Shown in pieces: positions 1-7,920 of a DNA stretch of 35,124 bases. A model generated the notes under the pieces. The model saw only the letters and a list, made by a program, of their open reading frames with translations, searched no databases and was not told where the DNA came from. This stretch comes from CAYRFQ01 sp964423615 (GTDB lineage: Bacteria; Planctomycetota; Planctomycetia; Gemmatales; Gemmataceae). Location of the stretch: assembly GCA_964423615.1 (NCBI GenBank), contig CAYRFQ010000083.1:1-35124 (forward strand), written 5' to 3'. The stretch's first letter is position 1; every line of letters begins with the position of its first letter. The translations under genes were made by a program, and so were the position numbers.

Positions 1-397
1 GGCGTTCGACGACTTCCTTTTCGTGGTTGCCGACGGGGTCTTCGCTCGTGACGAAAAGGCGGCCTGAGTCGTCGAACATGGGGATGAGGCGTTCGTTGAG
101 TTTGTCGTCGCGACGGCGGAGCCGGGGTTTGATGGCGAGCAACATGTGCATCTCTTTGGCCGCCTGGAGGTTGGCCAGGTTGGTCTCGCCGGTCATGAAC
201 GGAATTGGGATTTGGAAGGCGTTGCAGATGTCTTCCTTGGTGGCCTTCGCTTCCGAGAGAGCTGCCAGGTCGCCCATCGAGTGACTCAAAATGTCCACCT
301 TCATCGCACTTTCGGCGAACAACATCTTGCCCGCTCCGCCACGTCGGAACTTCATGTTCCATTGCGATTCGAGACGGTCGCGTTCTTCCGGTCCCAT
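1..397 (-). pseudogene. Phage portal protein fragment (HK97 type), 5'-truncated and running off the left edge
   Basis: The minus strand reads as about 132 residues of an HK97-family phage portal, the ring through which DNA enters the phage head. The visible part begins near PEERDRLESQWN, passes a K-V-D-I-L-S segment and reaches the family-typical helix ATKEDICNAFQIPIPFM, followed by a charged stretch rich in Arg and Lys. This is the middle to late part of a portal. The N-terminal half, normally about 200 residues, is missing: past base 397 the frame stays open but reads back through sequence that belongs to a peptidase on the other strand. The C-terminus lies beyond base 1. It is either a prophage remnant or the edge of one that continues to the left. 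Family assignment is by eye; truncation at the right side is clear, and a mis-assembled join cannot be excluded. Confidence 0.7.
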
Positions 398-737
398 GAC
401 TTCTCCCGGTGAAACCAAGCCTGATGTCGTGGGATATGGCGTGGACTTGACTCTGGCGTCAGGACGAGACTATTCCGGTCGGTCGTTTTATGAGACTGTC
501 TCTGGAACCAGTTTTGCCGCACCTTATGTGTCCAGGATCGCGGCGTTGTATAGGAGTCACAACCCTAACTTGACGGTTTCGGAATTGAGGGAAGTGTTGC
601 GAGAGCAGGCCTTGGAGGTTTCGACTCCCGCCCGTGCTGGGGCGGGACTTGTTCGGTGGACGTCGCCAAAAGATTGGATTGATGTTGTTGCCTCGCGACT
701 TAAACCGGACGCTGGCCAGAAGAGCCCCTCATCCTAA
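396..737 (+). pseudogene. Subtilisin-like (S8) serine peptidase, C-terminal fragment
   Basis: The plus-strand frame carries two classic subtilase landmarks: KPDVVGYG, the segment before the active site, and SGTSFAAPYVSRIAALY around the catalytic serine, followed by the usual helix (LTVSELREVLREQA). The Asp and His parts of the triad, about 200 residues further upstream, are absent because the frame runs into the inverted phage portal fragment at about base 396-402. There is an in-frame ATG at 396, but no sign that it is a real start. The last few residues (SPSS) and the stop codon fall in a degraded copy of an intergenic repeat (about 723-760), so the natural C-terminus may be lost too. It is almost certainly non-functional as it stands. 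Confidence 0.75.
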
Positions 738-793
738 CCCCTTCTCCCCTGGGGCGGTCGGATGAATAAGAGTCGTGTTTGTGTTGGTTCTTT

Positions 794-967
794 GAGTTCC
801 GTGGGTTCCCACCCACGGCTAGAATCTTTCGCCCCTTCGGGGCTGAAAATCGAAAACACGACACTTGTTGAGCCAACTACCCAAAGAGTTCCGTGGGTTC
901 CCACCCACGGCCAGGATCTCTCGCCCCTGCGGGGCTGAAAATCATAAACACGACACTTGTTGAGCCG
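794..967 (+). repeat. Two tandem copies of a 92-bp palindromic intergenic repeat (left cluster)
   Basis: Two units begin at 794 and 886. Each contains the palindrome CCGTGGGTTCCCACCCACGG (8-bp stem, 4-base loop), then a second hairpin of the type GCCCCTTCGGGGC, then a conserved tail CGACACTTGTTGAGCC. The same family appears as three units in the opposite orientation at 34860-35124, and a degraded trace is visible near 3475-3520 (GCCCTTCGGG followed by CGACACTTGTTGACC). Just upstream, 723-760 resembles an inner piece of the terminal-inverted-repeat element seen at 28893-29052. The cluster lies at the 3' end of the TPR gene on the minus strand and could act as a transcript end for it. Confidence 0.8.
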
Positions 968-968
968 A

Positions 969-2636
969 TTAGAATCTTGGGCTCGTCAATTTTACGTCGG
1001 CGCGTCTCCAGGCTTTGTCACGGGCGCGTTGTACCAGCCGAGCTTCGTTGGTTTTTCCTTGAGCGACCAAGGCTTTGTGGAGACCGAACAGCGACCAGCC
1101 ATTCTTTGGATATTTCTTCAAGTCGGCACGGAATGTGACTTCGGCTTGGGCAGGTTGTTTGGCCTGGAGGAGCACCGCACCCAAGAATTGCCGTGTTGGT
1201 GCGTACCAGAGTTGAGGTTCTTCGTAGCGCATGGCGTCTTCGAACTGGACCGCCTTTTTGTGGTGGCGAATAGCGGCCTTCCAATTTTCTTGTTGGGCCG
1301 CGATCTCTCCTGCGAGAACCTGTTCGGCGATCTGGAGGATCTGTCGCGTGTTGTTGTTGTCCCAGATGGTGACCTTGTCGAGAGTCTTGTCGGCGGCCAA
1401 TTGTTTTAGAGATGCGAGGTGTTTCTTTGCGGTCTTGAGGTCGTCCTCGCGGCAGTGAGCCAAGCCGCGAACGTAATGCCAAACTCCAGTCGGATATTTC
1501 AGATCTGGTTTCGGCTTGGGATAGGCCTTGATCGCCTTCCACTTCCCGAACCGAGCAAGGGCATACATTCCCATCGAATGGAAGTGTTGCAATGTGCCGA
1601 AGCCAGGCATCCGCATCCTTTTGGGGTCGGTGTGTTTGGCGATGTGTTTGGCGGCTGCGATCGATTGTTCGGCTCGTCCTTCCATGCTCGCGGCAAACCA
1701 AAGGAAGTGGTGGTTGTGGGGCATGTACGCCAAAGGATAGACGCCTTGGGCGTGGCATTGGGTGACGTAGGCGTTGTCCGAGGCAACCGCCTTGACGTTG
1801 GCTTTGGATGCATCAGCATAGCGGCCGATCCGAATGTAGATGTGTGACGGCATGTGGACCAGATGGCCCGCTCCCGGAACGAGGGTTCGCAAACGATCGG
1901 CGGCAGCTTCTGCCCATTCGGGATGCGCTGCTTCCACGGCGTGAATGTAAAGGTGGCAGGCCCCCGCGTGGTTGGGACGACGGGCCAGTACCCGTTCGAG
2001 CGTTCGCAAAATTTCTTTCGTGATGGGCTTGGGTTTTGGTCCGTTGTCCCAGTAGTTCCAGGGGGTCGTGTCCATCATCGATTCGGCAAAGAGTACGTGA
2101 GCGTCGTAATCATTCGGATACTTGGCGGCGAGTTTTCGCATGGCGTTGACATAAGCCATGTCGAGTTTCGAACGGTCTTTGACCGGGTTCGCAACGTATC
2201 GTTTCTGCAGGGCGGCGATGTAATCTTGCTCGCGACTTGTTGCTTTGTGGGCCAGCTTCACGGCTTTTTGCAATGCCTTCCACGCCTTCGGAACGTTATC
2301 GTCTTGCATGGCCAAATTGATGTTTGGCCCCAAGACCAATGCCTCTCCCCAATAGGCCATGGCACACTTCGGATCGGCTTTCTGGGCTCCGCGAAATGAC
2401 CGGGCTGCCTCAGCATGGTTGAACCCATACGAAAGCATCATTCCTTGATTGAAATAACGTTGGGCGAGCTTCGAGTTGGTCGAAACGGGAAACTGATAAT
2501 CGCTCAATCCTTTGAACAACGGCGCGATCTTATTCGGCTTGTTTGGTTGGGGCTTTTGTTGCGTGGCCAAAGTATTGGCGTTGAAGGTGAACGAGGAACC
2601 AACCGCCAGAAGGATGATCCAGAGAAATGGGTTCAT
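969..2636 (-). CDS. Exported tetratricopeptide-repeat protein
   Basis: A 555-residue protein with a signal peptide (MNPFLWIILLAVGSSFTF, residues 1-18, then a polar region). The rest is helical TPR-type sequence: a first repeat with SYGFNHAEAARSFRGAQ followed by DPKCAMAYWGEAL, and later units around RRPNHAGACHLYIHAVE and HMPSHIYIRIGRYADA. No catalytic residues are evident, so a scaffold or binding role in the periplasm is the most one can infer. The start at 2636 is chosen over an upstream in-frame ATG at 2759 because AAGGAG sits nine bases before it and the signal peptide follows at once. A second protein of the same family, sharing the DPKCAMA(Y/W)WG block, is encoded at 13652-15599. The exact function is unknown. 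Confidence 0.9.
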   Translation of the reverse strand: MNPFLWIILLAVGSSFTFNANTLATQQKPQPNKPNKIAPLFKGLSDYQFPVSTNSKLAQRYFNQGMMLSYGFNHAEAARSFRGAQKADPKCAMAYWGEALVLGPNINLAMQDDNVPKAWKALQKAVKLAHKATSREQDYIAALQKRYVANPVKDRSKLDMAYVNAMRKLAAKYPNDYDAHVLFAESMMDTTPWNYWDNGPKPKPITKEILRTLERVLARRPNHAGACHLYIHAVEAAHPEWAEAAADRLRTLVPGAGHLVHMPSHIYIRIGRYADASKANVKAVASDNAYVTQCHAQGVYPLAYMPHNHHFLWFAASMEGRAEQSIAAAKHIAKHTDPKRMRMPGFGTLQHFHSMGMYALARFGKWKAIKAYPKPKPDLKYPTGVWHYVRGLAHCREDDLKTAKKHLASLKQLAADKTLDKVTIWDNNNTRQILQIAEQVLAGEIAAQQENWKAAIRHHKKAVQFEDAMRYEEPQLWYAPTRQFLGAVLLQAKQPAQAEVTFRADLKKYPKNGWSLFGLHKALVAQGKTNEARLVQRARDKAWRRADVKLTSPRF

Positions 2637-2896
2637 GGAAGAAATCTCCTTGCCTTGTCGTGGAGAGAAGCGACTATCGAGTTCCAACACCAAGGAACGC
2701 GAAATGGATAGATGTTTGTTTTGTTGATGGTGTCGAGCATGGTGGAGACTTGCAAGCACGCATGGCCTGGGCGAGTCGTGGAACCGGGTGAAAAAAGCTA
2801 TGGTGTGCCATTGGTGTAATCTATTCGGGTTGCGGTGTCCGGCACGCCGTAGCGAGTGTCGTTGCTGGTCTCGCTGGGGTGCCAGGCGGAGTTGGG

Positions 2897-3009
2897 ACAG
2901 GTCGTCGTCAAAACCACTGTGTTTTCTGGTCGGTTTTGCTCCGACAGGTCGTCGTCAAAACCACTGTGTTTTCTGGTCGGTTTTGCTCCGACAAGTCGTC
3001 GTCAAAAAC
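2897..3009 (+). repeat. 47-bp tandem repeat, two full copies plus a partial
   Basis: Units start at 2897, 2944 and 2991 with a period of 47 bases; the first two are virtually identical and the third breaks down after about 17 bases. The unit starts ACAGGTCGTCGTCAAAACC and contains TTTTCTGGTCGGTTTTGC. There are no unique spacers between units, so this is a plain tandem duplication and not a CRISPR array. It sits in the gap of 1.07 kb between the divergent genes at 2636 (minus) and 3712 (plus). No gene was recognised in that gap; bases 2637-2896 show nothing definite. Confidence 0.85.
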
Positions 3010-3044
3010 GACTGGCAAGCTCGCTGCAACACACCCTTCTAAAG

Positions 3045-3458
3045 CCCGAACGGAAATCCAGTTCGTGTGCCAGGTAATAATTTTGGCAATTCGACGATTT
3101 TTCTGAAAATGACGCGGCGTTCGATCCTATTGTATTATGGACAGATGCGCCCAAGGGCGGTCGGAAAACTCGAAAATGAGCCAAAATGGCGATTTTTCGA
3201 GGGCCGTTTTCCATAAATCATTGTTCTGTATGAAGATGTGGAAATCGAGAGGTGTCAAAAAGGTGCAATTTAGGCGCAGGTTTACTACAAGTTTACTACA
3301 AGTTTAGCGCAGGTTTGGTGCAGTTTTAGCGCAGTTTTCTGCAGGTTTTCGACCGGTTTTTGGCGGCAAGTTGAGGGATCTTGGTTTGGAGAAGATCGTG
3401 GAGTTCAGATTTTTCAAATATTTTCCAAGAAAAATTGGCCAGTCAGTTCGTTCCCGTT
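3045..3458 (+). repeat. Copy A of a ~415-bp dispersed element (inverted partner at 30711-31127)
   Basis: This stretch matches the reverse complement of 30711-31127 along its whole length, roughly three-quarters identical by eye, with perfect cores such as GTTCGATCCTATTGTATTA, AAAATGGCGATTTTTCGAGG and CGAGAGGTGTCAAAAAGGTG. In order it holds a conserved left block (3045-3200), a weaker middle, an 11-bp repeat array (3280-3344) and a right block (about 3350-3458) with ACCGGTTTTTGGCGGCAAG. A 56-codon frame runs from ATG 3137 to TAG 3305, and the first 50 or so codons align without gaps in the other copy. However, most differences between copies change the amino acid, so coding is doubtful. I do not recognise the element. 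Right of it, 3459-3711 holds only a degraded palindromic-repeat trace. Confidence 0.8.
3280..3344 (+). repeat. 11-bp tandem array in copy A
   Basis: Six adjoining units: GTTTACTACAA twice (3280, 3291), GTTTAGCGCAG (3302), then the variants GTTTGGTGCAG (3313), TTTTAGCGCAG (3324) and a 10-base TTTTCTGCAG (3335). The period is close to one DNA helical turn, so repeated sites would face the same side of the helix. Copy B carries a cleaner six-unit array of the same two words in a different order. Confidence 0.85.
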
Positions 3459-3711
3459 TCACGCCTGGGGGCGTCGCGTGGATTCGATCTTGTGCCCTTC
3501 GGGACTCGACACTTGTTGACCCGGTCGTCTTGAGCAAAAGCCTGTGCCATTCATTCTGGGCCTTCCGACACGATGTTTCGTCCGACACGCCTTTGTCCGA
3601 TTCCCCCAAAGGTTTGCCGAATCATCACGAATACGACGCTTTTTAATCCCGCCGTCCACGTTGTTATTCCATGAATATTCCAGAGTTTCTCCACCCTGTG
3701 AGACTAGATTC

Positions 3712-5256
3712 ATGAACGGTTTTCAGAACGTACACATCCGAGTGAACGACAAAAGCACTGGCAAACCGACCCCTGTCCGGATTCGATTCTTGGGACCTGG
3801 CGGTGAGTCAGAGGCCCCTTTCGGACGAGTTCGTTATCTGGGCGAACACACACGTCACGAACTTCAGGCGGAAGGAAACGTCCTTTTGCCCGATCCGAGG
3901 CAGGGCGTTTATGGGACGAAGGCCTTCGCCTATATCGATGGCACTTGCGAAATCGAGCTGCCGGTGGGTCAGCTCGAAGTCGAAATTGACAAAGGCCCGG
4001 AATACGTTCCCTTGGTGACCACGGCGAACCTGCCGCAGGGCAAATTGGCGATGCGCTTCGAGATCGAGCGTTGGACGAATTTCCGCGAGAAGCGGTGGTA
4101 CTCTGGAGACACGCACTGCTACGACATTTCGCCTCATGGAGCATTGCTCGAAGGCGGCGGTGAAGACTTGGCCGTCGTGAACTTGCTGGCGCGGGAAGAA
4201 CATCAGGGGGAATCGTTTCACATTCCGAACATGCTCGCATTCAGCGGACAACGACCGTGCGTTTCGAACGAAGATTACATGGTCGTTGTGAATACTCGAA
4301 ATGAATCCGAGCTAGGGTGTCTGGCGCTGCTCAATTGTCATCGTCCTGTGTTTCCATTGAATTTTGAGGACAGAAACGGCCTTCACCTGTGGAACGTCGC
4401 GGATTGGTGTGAGCAATGCCACCGGAAACGAGGACTCGTTGTTGCGCTGGAATTCTTCAACCAAGTGCTGCGTCTTCAAGGAAATATCGAAGCCCCTTTC
4501 CCCGATGCAGGAGAACTGCTGGCCGACGCGATACTCGGACATATCGACACGATCGACCTGGATGGAGGAGCCAGCGATGCTATGTGGCCCTGGCTCGATT
4601 TGTTGAGTGCGGGTTTTCGAATTCCCCTGAGTGGTGGTAGCGGCAAATGCAGTGTCGAACAACGCCTCGGCGACGTGAGAACCTACGCCCAACTTCTTCC
4701 TGGTGAGGATTTCGATTACAAGAATTGGATCGAAGCTGTCCGGGCCGGTCGCACGTTCGTGACGAATGGACCGCTCCTCACGTTGACGGTTGATGGATGT
4801 GTTCCGGGGGAAGTCCTGGATGTCACGGAATCCCGTAGAGTGGCAATCGAATGTCAGGCGGAAGGGCTCGTTTCTTTCGACAAGTTGCAAGTCTTTTGGA
4901 ATCACGAGCTGATTGGCAACGTCACCGTCACCGAAGACGGACTGATCTATCGTGCGACGTGGAATGAAGAATTCCCAATCGATCAACCGGGGTTTTTCTA
5001 TGCCCGTTGCACTGGAGGGCAGGGCAATGTGGTCGAACCAGGATTTGCCCACACGTCGCCGATTTACGTGCAGATGCAAGGGAACGTTTGGAAGCCGAAT
5101 GTGGATGCGGTTGACCGGCTTCGTAATTTCGTGGATCTGAGCCTTTGTTGGGTCCGAGAAAACGGCAAGTTCGAAACGGAGCAACAATACGAACGAATGG
5201 CAGCTATCTATCAAGCGGCGCAGGCCGTTTTGGATGAGCGACGGAAGCAAGGGTGA
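3712..5256 (+). CDS. CehA/McbA-like metallohydrolase-family protein
   Basis: A 514-residue protein without a signal peptide. Residues 1-125 look like a beta-rich domain, followed by WYSGDTHCYDISPHG (from about residue 129), the position where CehA/McbA-family (PHP-like) hydrolases carry their first metal-binding histidines. Here H135 is kept, but the usual second histidine of the HxH pair is replaced by Tyr137. Residues 355-415 include a late family block (PLSGGSGKCS, then AGRTFVTNGPLLTLTVDG), which is typical of this family, and a beta-sandwich follows. The start at 3712 is chosen because the in-frame upstream codons run into repeat sequence; an ATG at 3671 is out of frame and stops at once. 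The substrate is unknown, and hydrolytic activity is not certain given the missing ligand. It converges with the S9 peptidase gene. Confidence 0.7.
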   Translation: MNGFQNVHIRVNDKSTGKPTPVRIRFLGPGGESEAPFGRVRYLGEHTRHELQAEGNVLLPDPRQGVYGTKAFAYIDGTCEIELPVGQLEVEIDKGPEYVPLVTTANLPQGKLAMRFEIERWTNFREKRWYSGDTHCYDISPHGALLEGGGEDLAVVNLLAREEHQGESFHIPNMLAFSGQRPCVSNEDYMVVVNTRNESELGCLALLNCHRPVFPLNFEDRNGLHLWNVADWCEQCHRKRGLVVALEFFNQVLRLQGNIEAPFPDAGELLADAILGHIDTIDLDGGASDAMWPWLDLLSAGFRIPLSGGSGKCSVEQRLGDVRTYAQLLPGEDFDYKNWIEAVRAGRTFVTNGPLLTLTVDGCVPGEVLDVTESRRVAIECQAEGLVSFDKLQVFWNHELIGNVTVTEDGLIYRATWNEEFPIDQPGFFYARCTGGQGNVVEPGFAHTSPIYVQMQGNVWKPNVDAVDRLRNFVDLSLCWVRENGKFETEQQYERMAAIYQAAQAVLDERRKQG

Positions 5257-5273
5257 TGGTGAAAGGAAGGTCG

Positions 5274-5381
5274 TTTTGTAGGGTGTCCTGGCGAATTCTC
5301 CTGAAGGCGAGGGCACACCATTTTGGTTTCGTGGTGTGCCTTTGGTTTCGCTCGCGTTCAAGCTGGTCACACCCTACAAAA
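5274..5381. repeat. 108-bp MITE-like palindromic element between convergent genes
   Basis: The element has perfect 13-bp terminal inverted repeats, TTTTGTAGGGTGT (5274-5286) and ACACCCTACAAAA (5369-5381), and a nested 9-bp hairpin GGCACACCA (5312-5320) / TGGTGTGCC (5332-5340). It fills the gap between two genes that end towards each other (5256 plus, 5393 minus), so it may also serve as a two-way transcript end. No transposase is encoded. Confidence 0.8.
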
Positions 5382-5392
5382 AGTGATTCCGA

Positions 5393-7543
5393 CTATTTCG
5401 CGTTTCCAAGGCCATAATTCACTTTCGTCGGAGGCGGCGAGCTATTTTTACCTTCGAGGAAGTGTTTCATCCAACGCACCAGGCGATAGTTGTAGTCGAG
5501 CCGCGAAGCCGCACGCCGGTTTCCGTGTCCTTCGCCGGGATAAAACACGAGACGAACCGGAGCCTTGTTGCGGAGTTTCAAGTTGCGGAACAACTCGATC
5601 GATTGGCCCGGATGAACACGTGGATCGTTCTTGCCGTGCATGATGAGCAACGGCGTCTTGGCTTTCTTGAGGTGGTAGATGGGGCTCCGCTTGAGGAAGT
5701 AGTCGTAATCTTCCCAGAGCCATTTTCGATGGTGAACGAGATACATTTCCCATGGAATGTCCGTCGTTCCGACCTTCGAAACGTTATCGCTGATGCCGAC
5801 AAACATAACGCCTGCAGCGAAACGATCCGAAAAGTACGTCGTGCACCATGCCGTCGCATAACCGCCGTAGGAGCCACCGGTCACGCCAACTTTGTTTTTG
5901 TCGGCCAAGCCGATCTTGATGAGGTGATCGACGCCATCGACGAGATCGTCAAATTCTTTCCCGGCAGCGTCGGCCTGTCCGAGCATCGAGAACTCGACGC
6001 CACGCCCGGTGCTCCCGCGATAGTTCGGATAGAAGCTGGCGATTCCTTCGGCGGCTCCGACTTGCCCGAGGTAGGCGTAACGCGTCACCCAACCGTGGGA
6101 AACATGAGCTTCCGGACCACCGTGGACGTTCAGGACGAGCGGATATCGGGTGCCTTTTTTGTAGCCCAGCGGATAGACGAGAATGCCTTCGATCATCAAC
6201 CCGTCTTTGGCCTTGTAGCGAACGACCTCTTGCTTGGCGAACGCCATGTCTTTGAGCCACGGATTGTGGTTTGTCACTTTTTTGGGCGACTTGGCTCCCG
6301 AGGCCATGAAGTAGAGTTCGGGCGGGTGTTCGGGCGTGTGAGCAACGAACGCGAATGCTTCGCCATCGTCTGCCACGCTCATGGAAGTAATGATCGGGCC
6401 TTTTGCGGGAACAATCGTTTGCGGTTTCCTACCGACGAGTTTGTTGTTTTTGTCGATGCTGATTTCGACCGCACCAATCTCTGTGTAGACCCCTTCGTTG
6501 CCGAGATAGATGATGGTGTGACCGTTCTTCCAGGCGACGTCGGCGATGTGCCCATTGTATTTGGGCAACACATCGGTCCAGAAGTAGCCGTTGGCAGGTG
6601 CGACCCAAAGGCGACCTTCGCGTGGGTCGTACTTGTCGACGCCTGCAACGAGAGCGAGGTACTTGCCGTCTGGACTCCAGGCGAGCGGTCCCATCTTTCC
6701 CGGGTTTTCGATTTTTTGGAGAATCTGGCCGTACTTGGCATCGACGACACGGACCTTGCGGAACATGTATTTATCGTCCACCAACGGAGTCGGGGCGAGG
6801 GCCAGGGCCAGCTTCCCAGGATCGACCATCCCGGGATTTTTCTTCCCTTTCTTGGTGCCCTTTTTCTTGGCGGGCTTTTCCATGGCAGGCGACCACGACA
6901 AGTCCGAAGCCGAACCGGGAAGTTTGAAAGCTGTGGCTTTTTTTGGATTGGTTAGGGGCGAGACCCAGACCTTGACGTTCCGCAAATCCTCCTCGTAGAT
7001 CTCCTGGGTGAAACCTTTTTCGTCCAGTGCTTTCTCTTTGGGGGAGGGATCATCGACGGCGAGAAACGCAACTTTCTTGGTGTCCGGAGCGAACGAGTAC
7101 GATAGCACGCTGGTCTTGTGCTCGAAGGTCTGAAACTTCTTCAGTTTTTTGGGAGAAACCCAAAAGAGCTTGGTCTTCTTGTCGTCTTTTTTCTTCTGCA
7201 AGAAGGCGATGTACTTCCCATTGGGAGTCCAGCTCACACTACGAACACTCACCTCGCCAGTCACGACAGGCACTGATTTGTTCGCCTTCACGTTGAACAG
7301 GTGCAACTCGACGAACGAGGGACCGTCCTTTTGTTTGGTCAAATCGCGAGGCACGGAAAGGGTGTAGGCGATGTGTGATCCGTCAGGAGAAATCGCGGCG
7401 GAAGCAACCGTCTTCAACTTCGCGACGTGCAACGGGGTCCACTTTTCTTGGGCGACAACAGGGGATGCCATCAACAGGATCATCCCCAACGAAAGCAGAC
7501 AACCGACACCGCTGTGCCGACGCTGCGACGTAAACATTGTCAT
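5393..7543 (-). CDS. Secreted S9-family prolyl-oligopeptidase-like serine peptidase
   Basis: A 716-residue protein: signal peptide (about residues 11-31, ending SPVVAQ), a beta-propeller domain built of WD-like strands (SPDGSHIAY, TPNGKYIAF, SPDGKYLALV; residues 35-430), then an alpha/beta-hydrolase peptidase domain (445-700). The catalytic triad is visible: Ser558 in GGSYGG, Asp640 in GKND and His673 in GEGHG. Enzymes of this class (acylaminoacyl peptidase or dipeptidyl peptidase type) cut short peptides. A lysine-rich insert at about 223-237 breaks the propeller. The start is placed at 7543, with GAGGT a few bases upstream; a second ATG two codons on is also possible. It is transcribed away from egtB. 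The peptide specificity cannot be read from sequence. Confidence 0.93.
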   Translation of the reverse strand: MTMFTSQRRHSGVGCLLSLGMILLMASPVVAQEKWTPLHVAKLKTVASAAISPDGSHIAYTLSVPRDLTKQKDGPSFVELHLFNVKANKSVPVVTGEVSVRSVSWTPNGKYIAFLQKKKDDKKTKLFWVSPKKLKKFQTFEHKTSVLSYSFAPDTKKVAFLAVDDPSPKEKALDEKGFTQEIYEEDLRNVKVWVSPLTNPKKATAFKLPGSASDLSWSPAMEKPAKKKGTKKGKKNPGMVDPGKLALALAPTPLVDDKYMFRKVRVVDAKYGQILQKIENPGKMGPLAWSPDGKYLALVAGVDKYDPREGRLWVAPANGYFWTDVLPKYNGHIADVAWKNGHTIIYLGNEGVYTEIGAVEISIDKNNKLVGRKPQTIVPAKGPIITSMSVADDGEAFAFVAHTPEHPPELYFMASGAKSPKKVTNHNPWLKDMAFAKQEVVRYKAKDGLMIEGILVYPLGYKKGTRYPLVLNVHGGPEAHVSHGWVTRYAYLGQVGAAEGIASFYPNYRGSTGRGVEFSMLGQADAAGKEFDDLVDGVDHLIKIGLADKNKVGVTGGSYGGYATAWCTTYFSDRFAAGVMFVGISDNVSKVGTTDIPWEMYLVHHRKWLWEDYDYFLKRSPIYHLKKAKTPLLIMHGKNDPRVHPGQSIELFRNLKLRNKAPVRLVFYPGEGHGNRRAASRLDYNYRLVRWMKHFLEGKNSSPPPTKVNYGLGNAK

Positions 7544-7727
7544 CAGGCTACCTCATAGATGCGCAGACTTAAAACTTTTCTCTTCATTCTCATAGACGCT
7601 GTTCTACTAGCGTAGCCATCAGAAAAAAGCCCGGCCACAAAGAAAAGAGGATGGTAAAGATGGGTTGTTGACCAAGTGATTGCGTGTGATCTTGCGACCT
7701 GGGGTTTCCTGGGTCTGCGGATGAATG

Positions 7728-7773
7728 TTGATCCCTGCGAGTGGCGACCAAAGAGTCAAGTCGCAGGGATCAA
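7728..7773. promoter_or_regulatory. 13-bp perfect inverted repeat in a divergent intergenic region
   Basis: TTGATCCCTGCGA (7728-7740) and TCGCAGGGATCAA (7761-7773) are exact inverted copies with a 20-base spacer. They lie in the 377-base gap between the divergent starts of the S9 peptidase (7543) and egtB (7921). No T-run follows on either side, so a terminator is unlikely in this position. It could be an operator, a leader hairpin or a relic of a small mobile element. Nothing else recognisable was found in the gap. Confidence 0.6.
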
Positions 7774-7920
7774 TATTCCGGCGACGGGGGCTGGCGAGGG
7801 GCTCTCACCCGTTGACTCCACCCTCAAATGGACCTCAGGATGACCTTCTTTTTCGACTTTCCGAGGGATGTCCTATACAAAACACTGAACAGACATGAAC
7901 CTCTCTTGGAGATCGTAGTA

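Noticed and set aside
2897..3009. Possible CRISPR array
   Set aside because: Units are directly adjoining with a 47-base period and no unique spacers; no cas genes are nearby.
3280..3344. Replication origin iterons
   Set aside because: The 11-bp units resemble iterons, but no rep, dnaA or partition gene is in the window and the array occurs twice; kept only as an unexplained array.
5462..6955. A 497-codon open frame on the plus strand
   Set aside because: It lies wholly opposite the S9 peptidase gene, which has a full domain order and triad. The long frame is an effect of that gene's codon bias; its translation resembles nothing known.
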